A stretch of DNA of 64,000 nt from Planctomycetaceae bacterium (GTDB lineage: Bacteria > Planctomycetota > Planctomycetia > Planctomycetales > Planctomycetaceae). The stretch lies in assembly GCA_024742875.1 (NCBI GenBank), contig JANSXP010000019.1, positions 1 to 64,000 of the forward strand, written 5' to 3'. The translations under genes were made by a program, and so were the position numbers. Below the pieces are notes generated by a model, which saw nothing but the letters and a program-made list of their open reading frames with translations, was not told the origin of the DNA and made no database searches. Below, piece after piece: positions 29,601 through 37,345 of this stretch (position 1 is its first letter; every line of letters starts with the position of its first letter).

Positions 29601-30590
29601 GATGTACGATTCGCCCACCGCGCCGCTGGCCTCATCCATGGCCAGGAAATGGTGCGGACCACCCGCGTACACCTGCCCGTCGCCCAGCAGCGCTTTGGTG
29701 CCGCCCACCACGCCACCGGCGTCAGTCCGCCAGGAGTACTTCCTCTGGAACACGATGTCGCCCGTTTCTCGCGACAGGGCGACCGGCAAAGAACGGCCGG
29801 ACGGCACAAACAGGGTGGTCTCATTGGCCAGCAGGTATCCCTGGGGGGACAAGTCATTGCGGCCCGCGTTCTGCTGGCTGATGGTGTCGTTCTTCCAGAT
29901 GATCTCCCCGGTCTGTGCGCTGGCAGCGACCATATAGATCAGTTCGTGGGGAAACACGCCGGCACCAAAGTAGGCCACGTCGCCATCAATGAGCACGCCG
30001 GTACGCACGGGCCAGCGAGAGATCATTTCTCCCCGCGCCAGCAGGCGATCATCTGCGGGGCCGACCCTCTGTTTCCATGCCAGCTCGCCCGTCTGCTGAC
30101 GGACGCAGTACACCCAACCGTCGTCCGATCCAAAATACACGTTGTCAAACGCCAGTGAGGGAGCCAGGCGAATCGGGCCGTCGGTGGGGAAGGTCCAAAC
30201 CGGTTGTCCGGTGACGGCATCCACACAGTACACGTTATTGTCGACCGTGCTGCCAAAGTAAACGCGATCGCCACCAATGACCGTCTGGATGGACGAATCA
30301 AACGCCACCCGATGGCGCATTTCATGGCCTTCAATAGGTGCGCTGCGAGGACCGGCCCACGCTTTGACGATGGGGGCCGGCGTGCGATAAACCCAGGCAG
30401 GATGCAGTTCGCCGGGCAGCTTCGCTCTGGTGAAGCCCGCGCGATCGGCGCCATTCAGATAGGCGGGCCAGTCGCCGGCGTTCAGCCTGCTGGCACCTGG
30501 CAGCATGACCGCAGCCATGATGGCGAGTTGCAGTCGATAGCAGGCCGCGCTGGAGAACGATGTTCTTACACAACTGAGAAGCGTCAACAT
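26655..30590 (-). CDS. giant exported PQQ-like propeller protein with internal SAM methyltransferase domain
   Basis: 1311 residues from the ATG at 30590 (GGAG 6 nt upstream; the track uses a TTG two codons earlier). A hydrophobic N terminus (CYRLQLAIMAAVMLPGASRLNAGDWPAYLNG) suggests export. A PQQ-like propeller (about 40-470) has blades such as NNVYCVDAVTGQPVWTFPTDGP. Residues about 495-620 form a class I methyltransferase domain: GFCLVVGCGEGRLAAALAE (glycine loop), FAVEDD (acidic end of strand 2), HCDETSIPFSNYFANLVVSE and FLKPCGGVMML. A second propeller follows (about 640-1080; FVAVEDKCRELDGATGQVV, WERPVNVTD), then a C-terminal beta-rich region with RLEYVFDMRAKFADGGGWF. Methyltransferase substrate and topology are unknown; SAM is not expected outside the cytoplasm, so the domain may bind something else. 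Confidence 0.82.
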   Translation of the reverse strand: MLTLLSCVRTSFSSAACYRLQLAIMAAVMLPGASRLNAGDWPAYLNGADRAGFTRAKLPGELHPAWVYRTPAPIVKAWAGPRSAPIEGHEMRHRVAFDSSIQTVIGGDRVYFGSTVDNNVYCVDAVTGQPVWTFPTDGPIRLAPSLAFDNVYFGSDDGWVYCVRQQTGELAWKQRVGPADDRLLARGEMISRWPVRTGVLIDGDVAYFGAGVFPHELIYMVAASAQTGEIIWKNDTISQQNAGRNDLSPQGYLLANETTLFVPSGRSLPVALSRETGDIVFQRKYSWRTDAGGVVGGTKALLGDGQVYAGGPHHFLAMDEASGAVGESYIGGRQMVLADDRAYLMDGEKVFCVDRAEHARASQEKQKWFLRARSDRRDPKKLATAKQKMKEYAGVGIVWEVPCAFDDALIATADYLVAGGQDEVWMMNRHNGTIVWKSAVDGNVTGLAASDDVLTVSTETGCIYAFRRGSGPTANWPAKAGIAFDDDRQESMKTAAAQILKHSQQTTGFCLVVGCGEGRLAAALAEQSRLTIFAVEDDAAQAEAARKTLEAAGLHGSRVTVVHCDETSIPFSNYFANLVVSETQLTTGRMPATAEALARFLKPCGGVMMLSAQKDKAAALQWTSAMLQSVHGETSSPDNWVAFTRGQLPGAGAWSHQYGNAANTSLSDDARVKDGLGVLWYGDPGPSSMINRHEAAGAPLSTNGRMFIQGVDSVMAYDAYNGNFLWEFANPGAIRTGVFNNRETHNLAASEQSLFVAVEDKCRELDGATGQVVADYQTPPSPDGIDRAWAYVAYDQNQLFGTSTIREELEAKLRRRGLTVKTQTDAVFAFDTKSKELAWVYRGSNILHTTIAIGPDHVYFIDSSITPEERQALYRRDKGELKNLTGEAAKKAEEEMKRLDLRLAVAIDRKTGKKVWERPVNVTDTTNVSAGGGSLTVMYADGYLVLCGANANGHYWRQFLAGEFEKRKLLVLDASTGQEQWSKNANYMNRPAVIGGEIFAEPWAFNLATGETKKRPHPMTGEDSDWRFSRPGHHCGVITATPNMMFFRSGFIGYYDLYNDSGTKHFAGQRLGCWVNAIPGNGLVMIPEASAGCVCQFSIASTVVLEPKTESKSWGIFSAVGSATPVRRLAVNLGAPGDHMDESRSEWFGFPRPSSRGRLEYVFDMRAKFADGGGWFSRNQSNPAFAACEQPWLYASGARGLSHFEADLLSKQDAPASYTVMLHFARTRAADLQKLKVTANGESRSTSVAVRKRGQVDGAPLVTCTFEVPVQDRLVTDLDYSELDTLLPLCGIEIRRNEAVAAASRSEGNDQ

Positions 30591-30668
30591 ACTCAACTCC
30601 GGTCAGGAGGGCGTGATGATCGTAAACAGCCGGTCGCGCCTGTGGGTGGGTGTTCTGTGGCAGGAAGC

Positions 30669-30707
30669 CAGTCGTGAGATCAGTCGTGGCAGATCAGTCG
30701 TGGCGAT
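30669..30707. repeat. three imperfect 12-14 bp tandem units
   Basis: CAGTCGTGAGAT, CAGTCGTGGCAGAT and CAGTCGTGGCGAT follow each other directly (30669-30680, 30681-30694, 30695-30707), about 80 bp upstream of the propeller operon. Confidence 0.65.
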
Positions 30708-30933
30708 CAGAGGCGGCGCAACCTGGCGGTCGGACGTCTGAGTATACAGACTCAAAGCGTGTTGCCGACTGACCGGCGATAAGTTCGTGCAAAGTTAACT
30801 GCACTTGCGCGCAGCTTTCATAAATGCAGAGCGGGTTGCCGTCCGTCCCTAAAAACCGACTGCGCACACTGGCGGGCTGTGCAGTCCCCGCCTATCCTGA
30901 CATCAGGGCGCTGATGCGGAACCACGCAGTGCT

Positions 30934-30949
30934 GACCGTGATCACGGTC
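30934..30949. promoter_or_regulatory. 16-bp perfect palindrome, candidate operator
   Basis: GACCGTGATCACGGTC is its own reverse complement and lies 73 bp upstream of the modA start, inside the divergent intergenic region. Its size and position fit a dimeric repressor site; no regulator gene is adjacent, so the binding protein is unknown. Confidence 0.45.
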
Positions 30950-31022
30950 GCCGCCTTCGCTCCGCCTGATCCCCCCCTTGTGACACTGCCTTCCGTCGTT
31001 TCAAATTCTGTTGGATGCTGCC

Positions 31023-32540
31023 ATGGCGAAGTCCTCAGTCGCTTTTCTGGTCTCAGTGGTCGCTGTGGTGGCGCTGATCTGGGCTGTCTCCGGTGTCGAC
31101 AATCGTCCCGCTCCCGCTGATGCTACGAGCGGCTCCGAGGGTGATGAACGGCCTGAGGTGACGCTCTATTGCGCAGCCAGCAATCGTGCGGTGATGGAAG
31201 AAGTTCGCACCGCTTACGAAGAGGAAACGGGACGTCGAGTGACCATCCAGTATGGTCCGTCGCAGACGCTGCTGTCACAGCTGGAGATTGCCAAAACGGG
31301 AGACCTCTATCTGCCAGCGGATGACAGCTTTTTGAAGACAGCGGCCAAGAAGGGCATCGTGAATGAGATGCTGCCGCTGGCTCGCATGCAGGTTGGTCTG
31401 GTTGTTCCCAAAGGGAACCCGCAAAAAATCGCCTCACTGCAGGACGCCATCGACCAGAAGCTTCGCATTGTCCAGGCGAATCCCGATGCCGCGGCGGTCG
31501 CCAAACTCACGCGTCAGTTTCTCAAACAGGCGGGGACATGGAAACAGCTGGATGAAGCCACGACCGCCTATCGCACCACAGTGACGGATGTGGCCAATGA
31601 TCTGCTGGTGGGCGCGGCGGACGTGGGCATTGTGTATGACGCCGTGCTGCACACCTATCCCAAACTGGAGTTCGTCAATGTGCCCGAGCTGGCAGACGCG
31701 GCTTCGGAGATTGCCGTTGGTGTGCTGGACTTTTCCAGCCAGCCGGCCGCCGCCCTGCACTTTGGACGCTACGTCACGGCCACCGATCGCGGATTGAAAA
31801 ACTATGCAGCGCACGGCTTTCAGACGTCGGCGGGAGATGCCTGGGCGGAGGTCCCCGAGCTTTCCGTTTACGCCGGTTCCATGCTGCGGCCAGCCATTGA
31901 AGACACGATTGTGGAGTTTGAAAAACGCGAAGGCGTACGGGTCTCGCGAGTGTACAACGGCTGTGGCATTCTCGTTTCGCAGATGCAGGCCGGGCAGCAT
32001 CCGGACGCGTATTTTGCCTGCGACAAAGAGTTCATGAATCAGGTGACCGATCTTTTTCCCGAACCCGTGGACGTGTCACAGAATGAGCTGGTGATTCTCG
32101 TTCAAAAAGGCAACCCACACGGCATCGTATCGCTGCGCGATCTTGGCAAAGACAATCTGAGGGTGGGGATTGGCCACGAAAAGCAGTGTGCCATGGGCTG
32201 GATCACTCAGAACACACTGAAGGAAGGTGGCATCCAGACGGAGGTGATGGCCAACGTGACCGTGCAGACGCCGACCGGCGATATGCTGGTCAATCAGATG
32301 CTCACGGGCTCACTGGACGCGGCGGTTGTCTACCTGAGCAACGCGGCGGGCGCGGGTGAGAAACTGGACGCTCTGCAAATTCAGGGCATCGAATGTTCGA
32401 CGGCCACGCAACCCTGGGCGGTGGCGGAGCAGTCAAAGTATCCGCAGCTGGCCTCCCGACTGTTCGCAACCATCTGCTCTGACGAAAGCCAGGAGATCTT
32501 TGCCGCCGAAGGCTTTCGCTGGCAGCTGCCTGAGCGTTAG
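31023..32540 (+). CDS. modA: tandem ModA-like molybdate-binding protein (two domains in one chain)
   Basis: 505 residues from the ATG at 31023. A signal anchor (SSVAFLVSVVAVVALIWAVSG) is followed by two type-2 periplasmic binding domains in series. The first (about 43-270) starts VTLYCAASNRAVMEEVRTAYEEETGRRVTIQYGPSQTLLSQLEIAKTGDLYLPADDSFL; the second (about 280-505) starts LSVYAGSMLRPAIEDTIVEFEKREGVRVSRVYNGCGILVSQMQAGQHPDAYFACDKEF. Later segments also repeat (ANDLLVGAADVGIVYDAVLHTYP against VNQMLTGSLDAAVVYLSNAA). ModA is normally about 230-250 residues with one domain. It is followed 57 bp downstream by the permease. The ligand is inferred to be molybdate/tungstate, but another small oxyanion is possible. 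Confidence 0.82.
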   Translation: MAKSSVAFLVSVVAVVALIWAVSGVDNRPAPADATSGSEGDERPEVTLYCAASNRAVMEEVRTAYEEETGRRVTIQYGPSQTLLSQLEIAKTGDLYLPADDSFLKTAAKKGIVNEMLPLARMQVGLVVPKGNPQKIASLQDAIDQKLRIVQANPDAAAVAKLTRQFLKQAGTWKQLDEATTAYRTTVTDVANDLLVGAADVGIVYDAVLHTYPKLEFVNVPELADAASEIAVGVLDFSSQPAAALHFGRYVTATDRGLKNYAAHGFQTSAGDAWAEVPELSVYAGSMLRPAIEDTIVEFEKREGVRVSRVYNGCGILVSQMQAGQHPDAYFACDKEFMNQVTDLFPEPVDVSQNELVILVQKGNPHGIVSLRDLGKDNLRVGIGHEKQCAMGWITQNTLKEGGIQTEVMANVTVQTPTGDMLVNQMLTGSLDAAVVYLSNAAGAGEKLDALQIQGIECSTATQPWAVAEQSKYPQLASRLFATICSDESQEIFAAEGFRWQLPER

Positions 32541-32597
32541 TGTTCGCTGTCGTTTGTTGTCGCCCACTGTTCTGTACCGCATTCACAGCGCTGATTC

Positions 32598-33629
32598 ATG
32601 GCCCAGCCGCCCCGATCCGAAGAGCAGAAAGATCCTCACACGGATGCTGCTGCGCCGGTCGCGCAGGCTGCAACTGCTACGACTGCTGCGCCCGCCGGCC
32701 CGGTCCCGGCGGCCGTCTCCCGCAAATCCAGCTCGCTGCCGGATGTCGTGTTCTTTTTGACGATGGGGGGGCTTTCGGCCTGTTTTATTCTGCTCATCGT
32801 CCTGCTGATTGTGGCCGACGTGATGTTCACAACGCCGGCCAATTTCTGGGCCGCACTCACCAAGCCGGAAATTCAGGCCGCGTTTCGGCTGACGCTCATT
32901 ACATGCACTCTGGCCACCATCCTGTCGTTATGGGTTGCCACGCCGCTGGGCTATCTGTTGTCCCGCTATCGTTTTCCCGGGCGCTGGCTGGTGGACACAA
33001 TCGTTGATATTCCCGTGGTGCTGCCGCCGCTGGTACTGGGGCTGAGTCTGCTGATCCTGTTTCACTTTGAGATTCCCTTCGGGGGAGGGAGCGATGCGGC
33101 CACCACGCTGGTTGACAGGAATGGTGGCGTGGACAGCGGCAACGGAGCGTCGTCCAGCTGGCAACTGGAACGCTGGCTGCGAGACGATGTGGGCTTTCCT
33201 GTGACTTACGAATGGCCGGCTGTCGTGCTGGCACAGTTTGCGGTGTCGTGCGCGTTTGCGGTGCGCACGATGCGGGTGACCTTCGACCAGATCAACCCTC
33301 GCGCCGAGGATGTGGCGCGCACGCTCGGCTGCAATCGAGCGCAGGCCTTTCTGCGAATTGCTCTGCCGCAGTCGTGGCGGGGAATGATTGCCGCGGCCAC
33401 CATTTCGTGGGCGCGGGCACTGGGAGAATTTGGTCCCATTCTGGTGTTTGCCGGGTCCACGCGATTTCGCACCGAGGTGCTCTCGACCACCGTCTTTCTG
33501 GAATTGAGCATCGGGCAGCTGGATGCGGCCGTCGCCGTCTCACTGCTGATGGTGGGCATCGCGGTGGGCGTCCTGCTGGGCCTGCGCTGGCTGGGCGCGG
33601 GGGTCGCGTTTTCCGCGCAGCAGCACTGA
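32598..33629 (+). CDS. modB: molybdate-type ABC transporter permease
   Basis: 343 residues. After an unusual Ala/Pro-rich cytoplasmic N terminus of about 45 residues, it shows ModB/CysTW-type membrane helices (FFLTMGGLSACFILLIVLLIVADVMF, LTLITCTLATILSLWVATPLGYLLSRYRF) and the cytoplasmic EAA loop EDVARTLGCNRAQAFLRIALPQSWRGMIAAATISWARALGEFGPILVFAGSTR that docks onto the ATPase. An insertion of about 45 residues (GGGSDAATTLVDRNGGVDSGNGASSSWQLERWLRDD) sits in an outer loop and is not in standard ModB. No ModC ATPase is adjacent: the next gene is on the other strand. The ATPase must be elsewhere, or the permease shares one. Confidence 0.85.
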   Translation: MAQPPRSEEQKDPHTDAAAPVAQAATATTAAPAGPVPAAVSRKSSSLPDVVFFLTMGGLSACFILLIVLLIVADVMFTTPANFWAALTKPEIQAAFRLTLITCTLATILSLWVATPLGYLLSRYRFPGRWLVDTIVDIPVVLPPLVLGLSLLILFHFEIPFGGGSDAATTLVDRNGGVDSGNGASSSWQLERWLRDDVGFPVTYEWPAVVLAQFAVSCAFAVRTMRVTFDQINPRAEDVARTLGCNRAQAFLRIALPQSWRGMIAAATISWARALGEFGPILVFAGSTRFRTEVLSTTVFLELSIGQLDAAVAVSLLMVGIAVGVLLGLRWLGAGVAFSAQQH

Positions 33630-33685
33630 TCGATGCGCCTTCACGAAGGCACGCTTTTGCGGCGGGGGTGCGGTTGATGGTGCCG

Positions 33686-36247
33686 TTACAAAATGGCCAG
33701 AGGATTGCGGCGTTCTTCCAGCGTGCCTCGGGTGACGCCCACACGATTGCTGGCCTGCAGTTGCGTCCAGACTTCCCCGCCGTTGATTTCTCCTGCCAGT
33801 AACTGGCGATACAGCGTGAGGATTTTGCGAATTCGCGGTGCTTCATCGTACAGCAGTTCGATGCGGAAGGTGAAGAGCGCCCGCTGCTGCAGCAGCGGAG
33901 TCACTTCCGCCGAACTTTGCGGCGTGGCGTTGAACAGAGTGTTGCGGCAACCCACATCGGCCGTGAGAGGATGCTCCATGCCGATGCGATCCCGCAGTTC
34001 CACTTTATGAAAATCGCACGGTCGTCCGCAGTTGGTCTTGTTCGTGCCTGGCGACAGCACCGAGCAGAACACGCAGTGCTCCATATGAAACATGGGCATG
34101 TGCTGATGGATGACGATTTCCAGCCATTGCGGCGGGACCACCTGCACCAGGTCCAGCAGCTGATCACGATTCATGTCGTAGGAGGCGGCCACTCGCTGCA
34201 GCCCCTGACCGATCAGATAGTCTGCCGTGAGCTCGTTGGTGACGTTGAAAGAAAAGTCTCCCACAACCGGCAGACCGGCCTTTTGAAAGAACGCGAGTCC
34301 TGCCAGATTCCGTACCAGTACGCCCGGAGGGTCGTGTTTCTGCATCGCGCGGAACAGTCCTATTTCCCCCGGCTTTTGAATGCGGGGCGTGGCCGGCCAG
34401 ACATCCCGGCCCGCGTCACGGCCCAGCTGCACGGCCTGCCGATATTCGCGAATGTCGGCAAAGTCGACATACACGATACCGAACCTGGGAGACGTCGACG
34501 AGGGCGGCGCAGTACTGGCAGACAGTTCGTCCATCACTGCCAGTACGGACGACAGCTGATTCAGATTGCGGCACAGCACGTTGATGACGGGAGCGACTGG
34601 CTCATCACTGCGCGGGGCGGTGATCTGGTGTTGCAGCGCAGGCAGCACGCGATCGGGGGCCACCTGATAAGGGGGTCGCAGGTCGGCCTCGTTCAGTTCT
34701 TCAATCATGCGGCGGCGCAAAAGTCCCAGCACGCTTAATGGCACCATGGGCTGTCCGTCAATTCTGGCCCTGACATCGTCAAGCCTGTAGACCGTGGCGC
34801 CAAGGCGTCCCAGCTGCTCCCGCAGTGTGGCTTCCGTCAGTGGGTGACGTCGCGCCTGTTCGAGTGGCTCGTCACTTGTCAGCTGGCAGCCGGCTCCACT
34901 GGCCGCGAAGGCCTGAACGACCAGCGGTTGTCCCACAGCCGCGGTGACCGTGAGAGTCAGTGGCACACGTCTCCGTGCATCCGGCCCGGAGAATGTGGCC
35001 CGCAGTCGCCTGTTCAATCGGGGGTCATCCGTTTTCCACACTCGCAGACCCGGCTGCAGTTCCTCCAGATTCACGCCACTGCGATCAAACGTCAGCTCCG
35101 CAATGCCGCCTTCCACTTCCCCGGACACCGGCTGGCCGCCCTGCAGAACCTCAAAGACGCGGCCGCCCTGTTCGGAGTCGGTTTCCCGGTCGCCTTCAAA
35201 TACCACGCCGTCGCCGGCCGCCACGAAACTTTCCAGCTGAACAGTCACACTGCCGTGCCGGACAGATTCCACCGTGCCCAGCAGCACGCCTCGTTTGGTG
35301 GAACTGGTGGCCGGCACGAGCATTTTGTGGTCGCAGCCTTCCAGCCAGCCGGGACTGAATCCGCGGGAGAAGGACATCTCCACATCGTTGATTTCCCGCG
35401 CAGAAAACTGTCGAGACTGCCCCGCGACCGCCGCATCAATGGCAGCGCGATAGTGCTGCACTGTGTTGGCCACGTACTCCGCCGTTTTCAGTCGGCCTTC
35501 GATCTTGAAGGAGCACACGCCTGCGTCGATCAGGTCGGCCGTGAGCGCATAAGCGGCCAGATCCTGCGGACTGAGCAGATACTTCTGGTCACCCAGTGCC
35601 ACATCCTGTCCGTCGCAGATCAGATCATAGGACATGCGGCAGGCCTGAGCGCACTGGCCGCGGTTGGCGCTGCGGCCTCCCAGAGATTCGCTGGTCAGGC
35701 ACTGTCCCGAATAGGCCACGCACAGCGCGCCGTGGACGAAGGTTTCCAGCGGCATGTCGGTTTGCTGTCGCACGTTGCGAATTTCGTCAATCGACAGTTC
35801 CCGCGGCAGGACCACGCGTTCGATGCCCAGACTGCGGGCCGCCTCGATGCATTCGCCGCTGGTGAGTGTCATCTGTGTGGAGGCGTGCAAAGCCAGATCG
35901 GGACTGATGGCTTTGACGAGTCGCGCCACGCCAAAGTCCTGCACCAGGACGGCGTCCACCTGAGCTTCGGCCAGCCGACGAATGACGTCTTCCAGTCGCG
36001 GCAGTTCATCCGTGAACGCCAGCGTATTGAGAGTCACATAGCCACTGACGCATCTGCGATGCAGAAAGTCCATCACACGATCAACATTCTGCAGGTCAAA
36101 GTTGGTGGCGCGGGCGCGGGCGTTAAATCCGGAATCCAGTCCCAGATAAACGGCATTCGCTCCGTTCTCCACGGCGGCTCGCAGACAGTCCCAGTCGCCC
36201 GCAGGTGCGAGGAGTTCGGGGCCGGACATTGGCAGTGCATCATTCAT
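33686..36247 (-). CDS. U32 family peptidase
   Basis: About 853 residues from the ATG at 36247 (an ATG at 36229, MSGPELLAPAGDWDCLRAAV, is also possible; neither has a good ribosome-binding site). LLAPAGDWDCLRAAVENGANAVYLGL is the U32 start, and FVHGALCVAYSGQCLTSESLGGRSANRGQCAQACRMSYDL is the family's conserved Cys-containing motif. The sequence continues past the core domain with DUF3656-like segments and a C-terminal cysteine region (MEHCVFCSVLSPGTNKTNCGRPCDFHKVEL). Relatives include RlhA and TrhP, which hydroxylate 23S rRNA or tRNA, besides collagenase-like peptidases. The longer architecture and the cysteines favour an RNA-modifying, iron-sulfur-linked role over proteolysis, but this is inference. 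Confidence 0.88.
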   Translation of the reverse strand: MNDALPMSGPELLAPAGDWDCLRAAVENGANAVYLGLDSGFNARARATNFDLQNVDRVMDFLHRRCVSGYVTLNTLAFTDELPRLEDVIRRLAEAQVDAVLVQDFGVARLVKAISPDLALHASTQMTLTSGECIEAARSLGIERVVLPRELSIDEIRNVRQQTDMPLETFVHGALCVAYSGQCLTSESLGGRSANRGQCAQACRMSYDLICDGQDVALGDQKYLLSPQDLAAYALTADLIDAGVCSFKIEGRLKTAEYVANTVQHYRAAIDAAVAGQSRQFSAREINDVEMSFSRGFSPGWLEGCDHKMLVPATSSTKRGVLLGTVESVRHGSVTVQLESFVAAGDGVVFEGDRETDSEQGGRVFEVLQGGQPVSGEVEGGIAELTFDRSGVNLEELQPGLRVWKTDDPRLNRRLRATFSGPDARRRVPLTLTVTAAVGQPLVVQAFAASGAGCQLTSDEPLEQARRHPLTEATLREQLGRLGATVYRLDDVRARIDGQPMVPLSVLGLLRRRMIEELNEADLRPPYQVAPDRVLPALQHQITAPRSDEPVAPVINVLCRNLNQLSSVLAVMDELSASTAPPSSTSPRFGIVYVDFADIREYRQAVQLGRDAGRDVWPATPRIQKPGEIGLFRAMQKHDPPGVLVRNLAGLAFFQKAGLPVVGDFSFNVTNELTADYLIGQGLQRVAASYDMNRDQLLDLVQVVPPQWLEIVIHQHMPMFHMEHCVFCSVLSPGTNKTNCGRPCDFHKVELRDRIGMEHPLTADVGCRNTLFNATPQSSAEVTPLLQQRALFTFRIELLYDEAPRIRKILTLYRQLLAGEINGGEVWTQLQASNRVGVTRGTLEERRNPLAIL

Positions 36248-36615
36248 GGCGTGCACTGTGTCAGCCAGGTAGCCTGCCTGCAAATACACCTGACGGCTTT
36301 CCGTGTGATTCGGCACAGTTGGCTAGTGTTGCTGGTCTCACGAACGGAGCATTTGGTGGGAACGTCGTGTGGACAGTTTCCCCCGCTCGCGTACCGGTTG
36401 CGGCGGGGATTTGGAATTGGCGATTTTGAAGTTTTCCCGTTTTTCTGATGTCGTCGCAACATTTCGATTCGTCTGTTTGCGAAAGCGCAAACACGTCTAT
36501 ACTTGAATCTGCGGGCACGGCCCCGCGTTGGGCGGCCGGGTTGGACGTCCGTCCCGTCAGCGCGTGCCGGGCATCAACGGCCCATCACGCTCCAGCAATC
36601 GATAAGTCACCTCAG
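36248..36615. other. divergent intergenic region with palindrome and possible promoter
   Basis: Separates the U32 gene from the DUF2617-like gene. It contains TTTGCG-AAAG-CGCAAA (36476-36491), a perfect 6-bp-arm inverted repeat, and TATACT (36498-36503) placed 16 bp after TTTGCG as a possible -10 for the forward gene. The -35 match is poor, so promoter assignment is tentative. Confidence 0.35.
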
Positions 36616-37161
36616 ATGCCACTGCAAGCTTCCCGACCTGATGTCGCCGATATGGTGCTTCGCACCTTTCAGCGTCCCATTCATCCGGAACTGTTTGATT
36701 CCCAGAAACAGTGCGGTATCCGATTTGGCCATCGCACGGCCGAGTTTCGCCTGGGGACGACCGGTCATCTGATTGAATTTCGCGTTGACGATTCGGTGCT
36801 GACTGAGGTGGCGATTACCAAACACGAGCCGCTGCCGGAAACTCTTAAAGTGGTCGACCGGCGGTTGATTGGCTACCGCACCCACATGATTGATCTTCCA
36901 GGCGTGCGTTATCACTGCAGTTACCAGCTGGAACATGTGCCGCTGGACATCTATCTGCAGCTGCACCGCGAGATGGAGGCGGATGCGCGAAAAGCCACCC
37001 TGGCGCTCACCATTCCCGGTTCGAGTCCCCAGAGTCCGGACAGCCTGAGTGTTCTGTCCTGCGATATCCTGTCCGAAGGCCTGATCGTGCACACGTTCCA
37101 CACCTTCCCGGACAACGCCGCCATTCTCAAGACTCAAACGCTGTTTGAGACTATCGAGTAG
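36616..37161 (+). CDS. DUF2617-like hypothetical protein
   Basis: 181 residues from the ATG at 36616 (the longer ORF adds a leader rich in shadow-type sequence). The segments VLRTFQRPIHPELFDSQKQCGIRFGHRTAEFRLGTTGHLIEFRVDDSVLTEV and RTHMIDLPGVRYHCSYQLEHVPLDIYLQLHREMEADA resemble DUF2617, a family of about 170 residues found in Actinobacteria and Planctomycetota; this is from memory. The length fits. No catalytic residues are recognisable and the function is unknown. Confidence 0.6.
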   Translation: MPLQASRPDVADMVLRTFQRPIHPELFDSQKQCGIRFGHRTAEFRLGTTGHLIEFRVDDSVLTEVAITKHEPLPETLKVVDRRLIGYRTHMIDLPGVRYHCSYQLEHVPLDIYLQLHREMEADARKATLALTIPGSSPQSPDSLSVLSCDILSEGLIVHTFHTFPDNAAILKTQTLFETIE

Positions 37162-37345
37162 TCGTCGTCGAGTTGTTGTCGCTGCAGGAAAGAATCGCTC
37201 CCGGTCTGCGATCGCATGATGTGTGCTGACACGCTGACGGGCTGGGAGTCGCTGCAATGCTCGATCGTTTGCGGGAGATTGTGTTTTGCCCCCTGGGGTG
37301 TATGCTGTTATCTCCCGGGACGTCGCGACGCAGCAGGACATCAGC

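Larger units (their letters stand above)
30591..31022. other. divergent regulatory region between propeller operon and modA
   Basis: The 432-bp gap holds a short tandem repeat (30669-30707), a GTCTG...CAGAC inverted repeat near 30736-30751 and the perfect 16-bp palindrome at 30934-30949. A forward ORF (30824-31120) overlapping modA is not credible. I see no confident -35/-10 pair or riboswitch. Confidence 0.4.

Noticed and set aside
27396-30158. Long forward ORFs at 27396-28649 and 28698-30158
   Set aside because: Antisense to the propeller-methyltransferase gene, which shows clear blade and SAM motifs.
30824-31120. 98-codon forward ORF overlapping the modA start
   Set aside because: Overlaps the better supported modA gene in another frame and has no recognisable content.
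34844-36448. 534-codon forward ORF
   Set aside because: Antisense to the U32 peptidase gene; no motif of its own.
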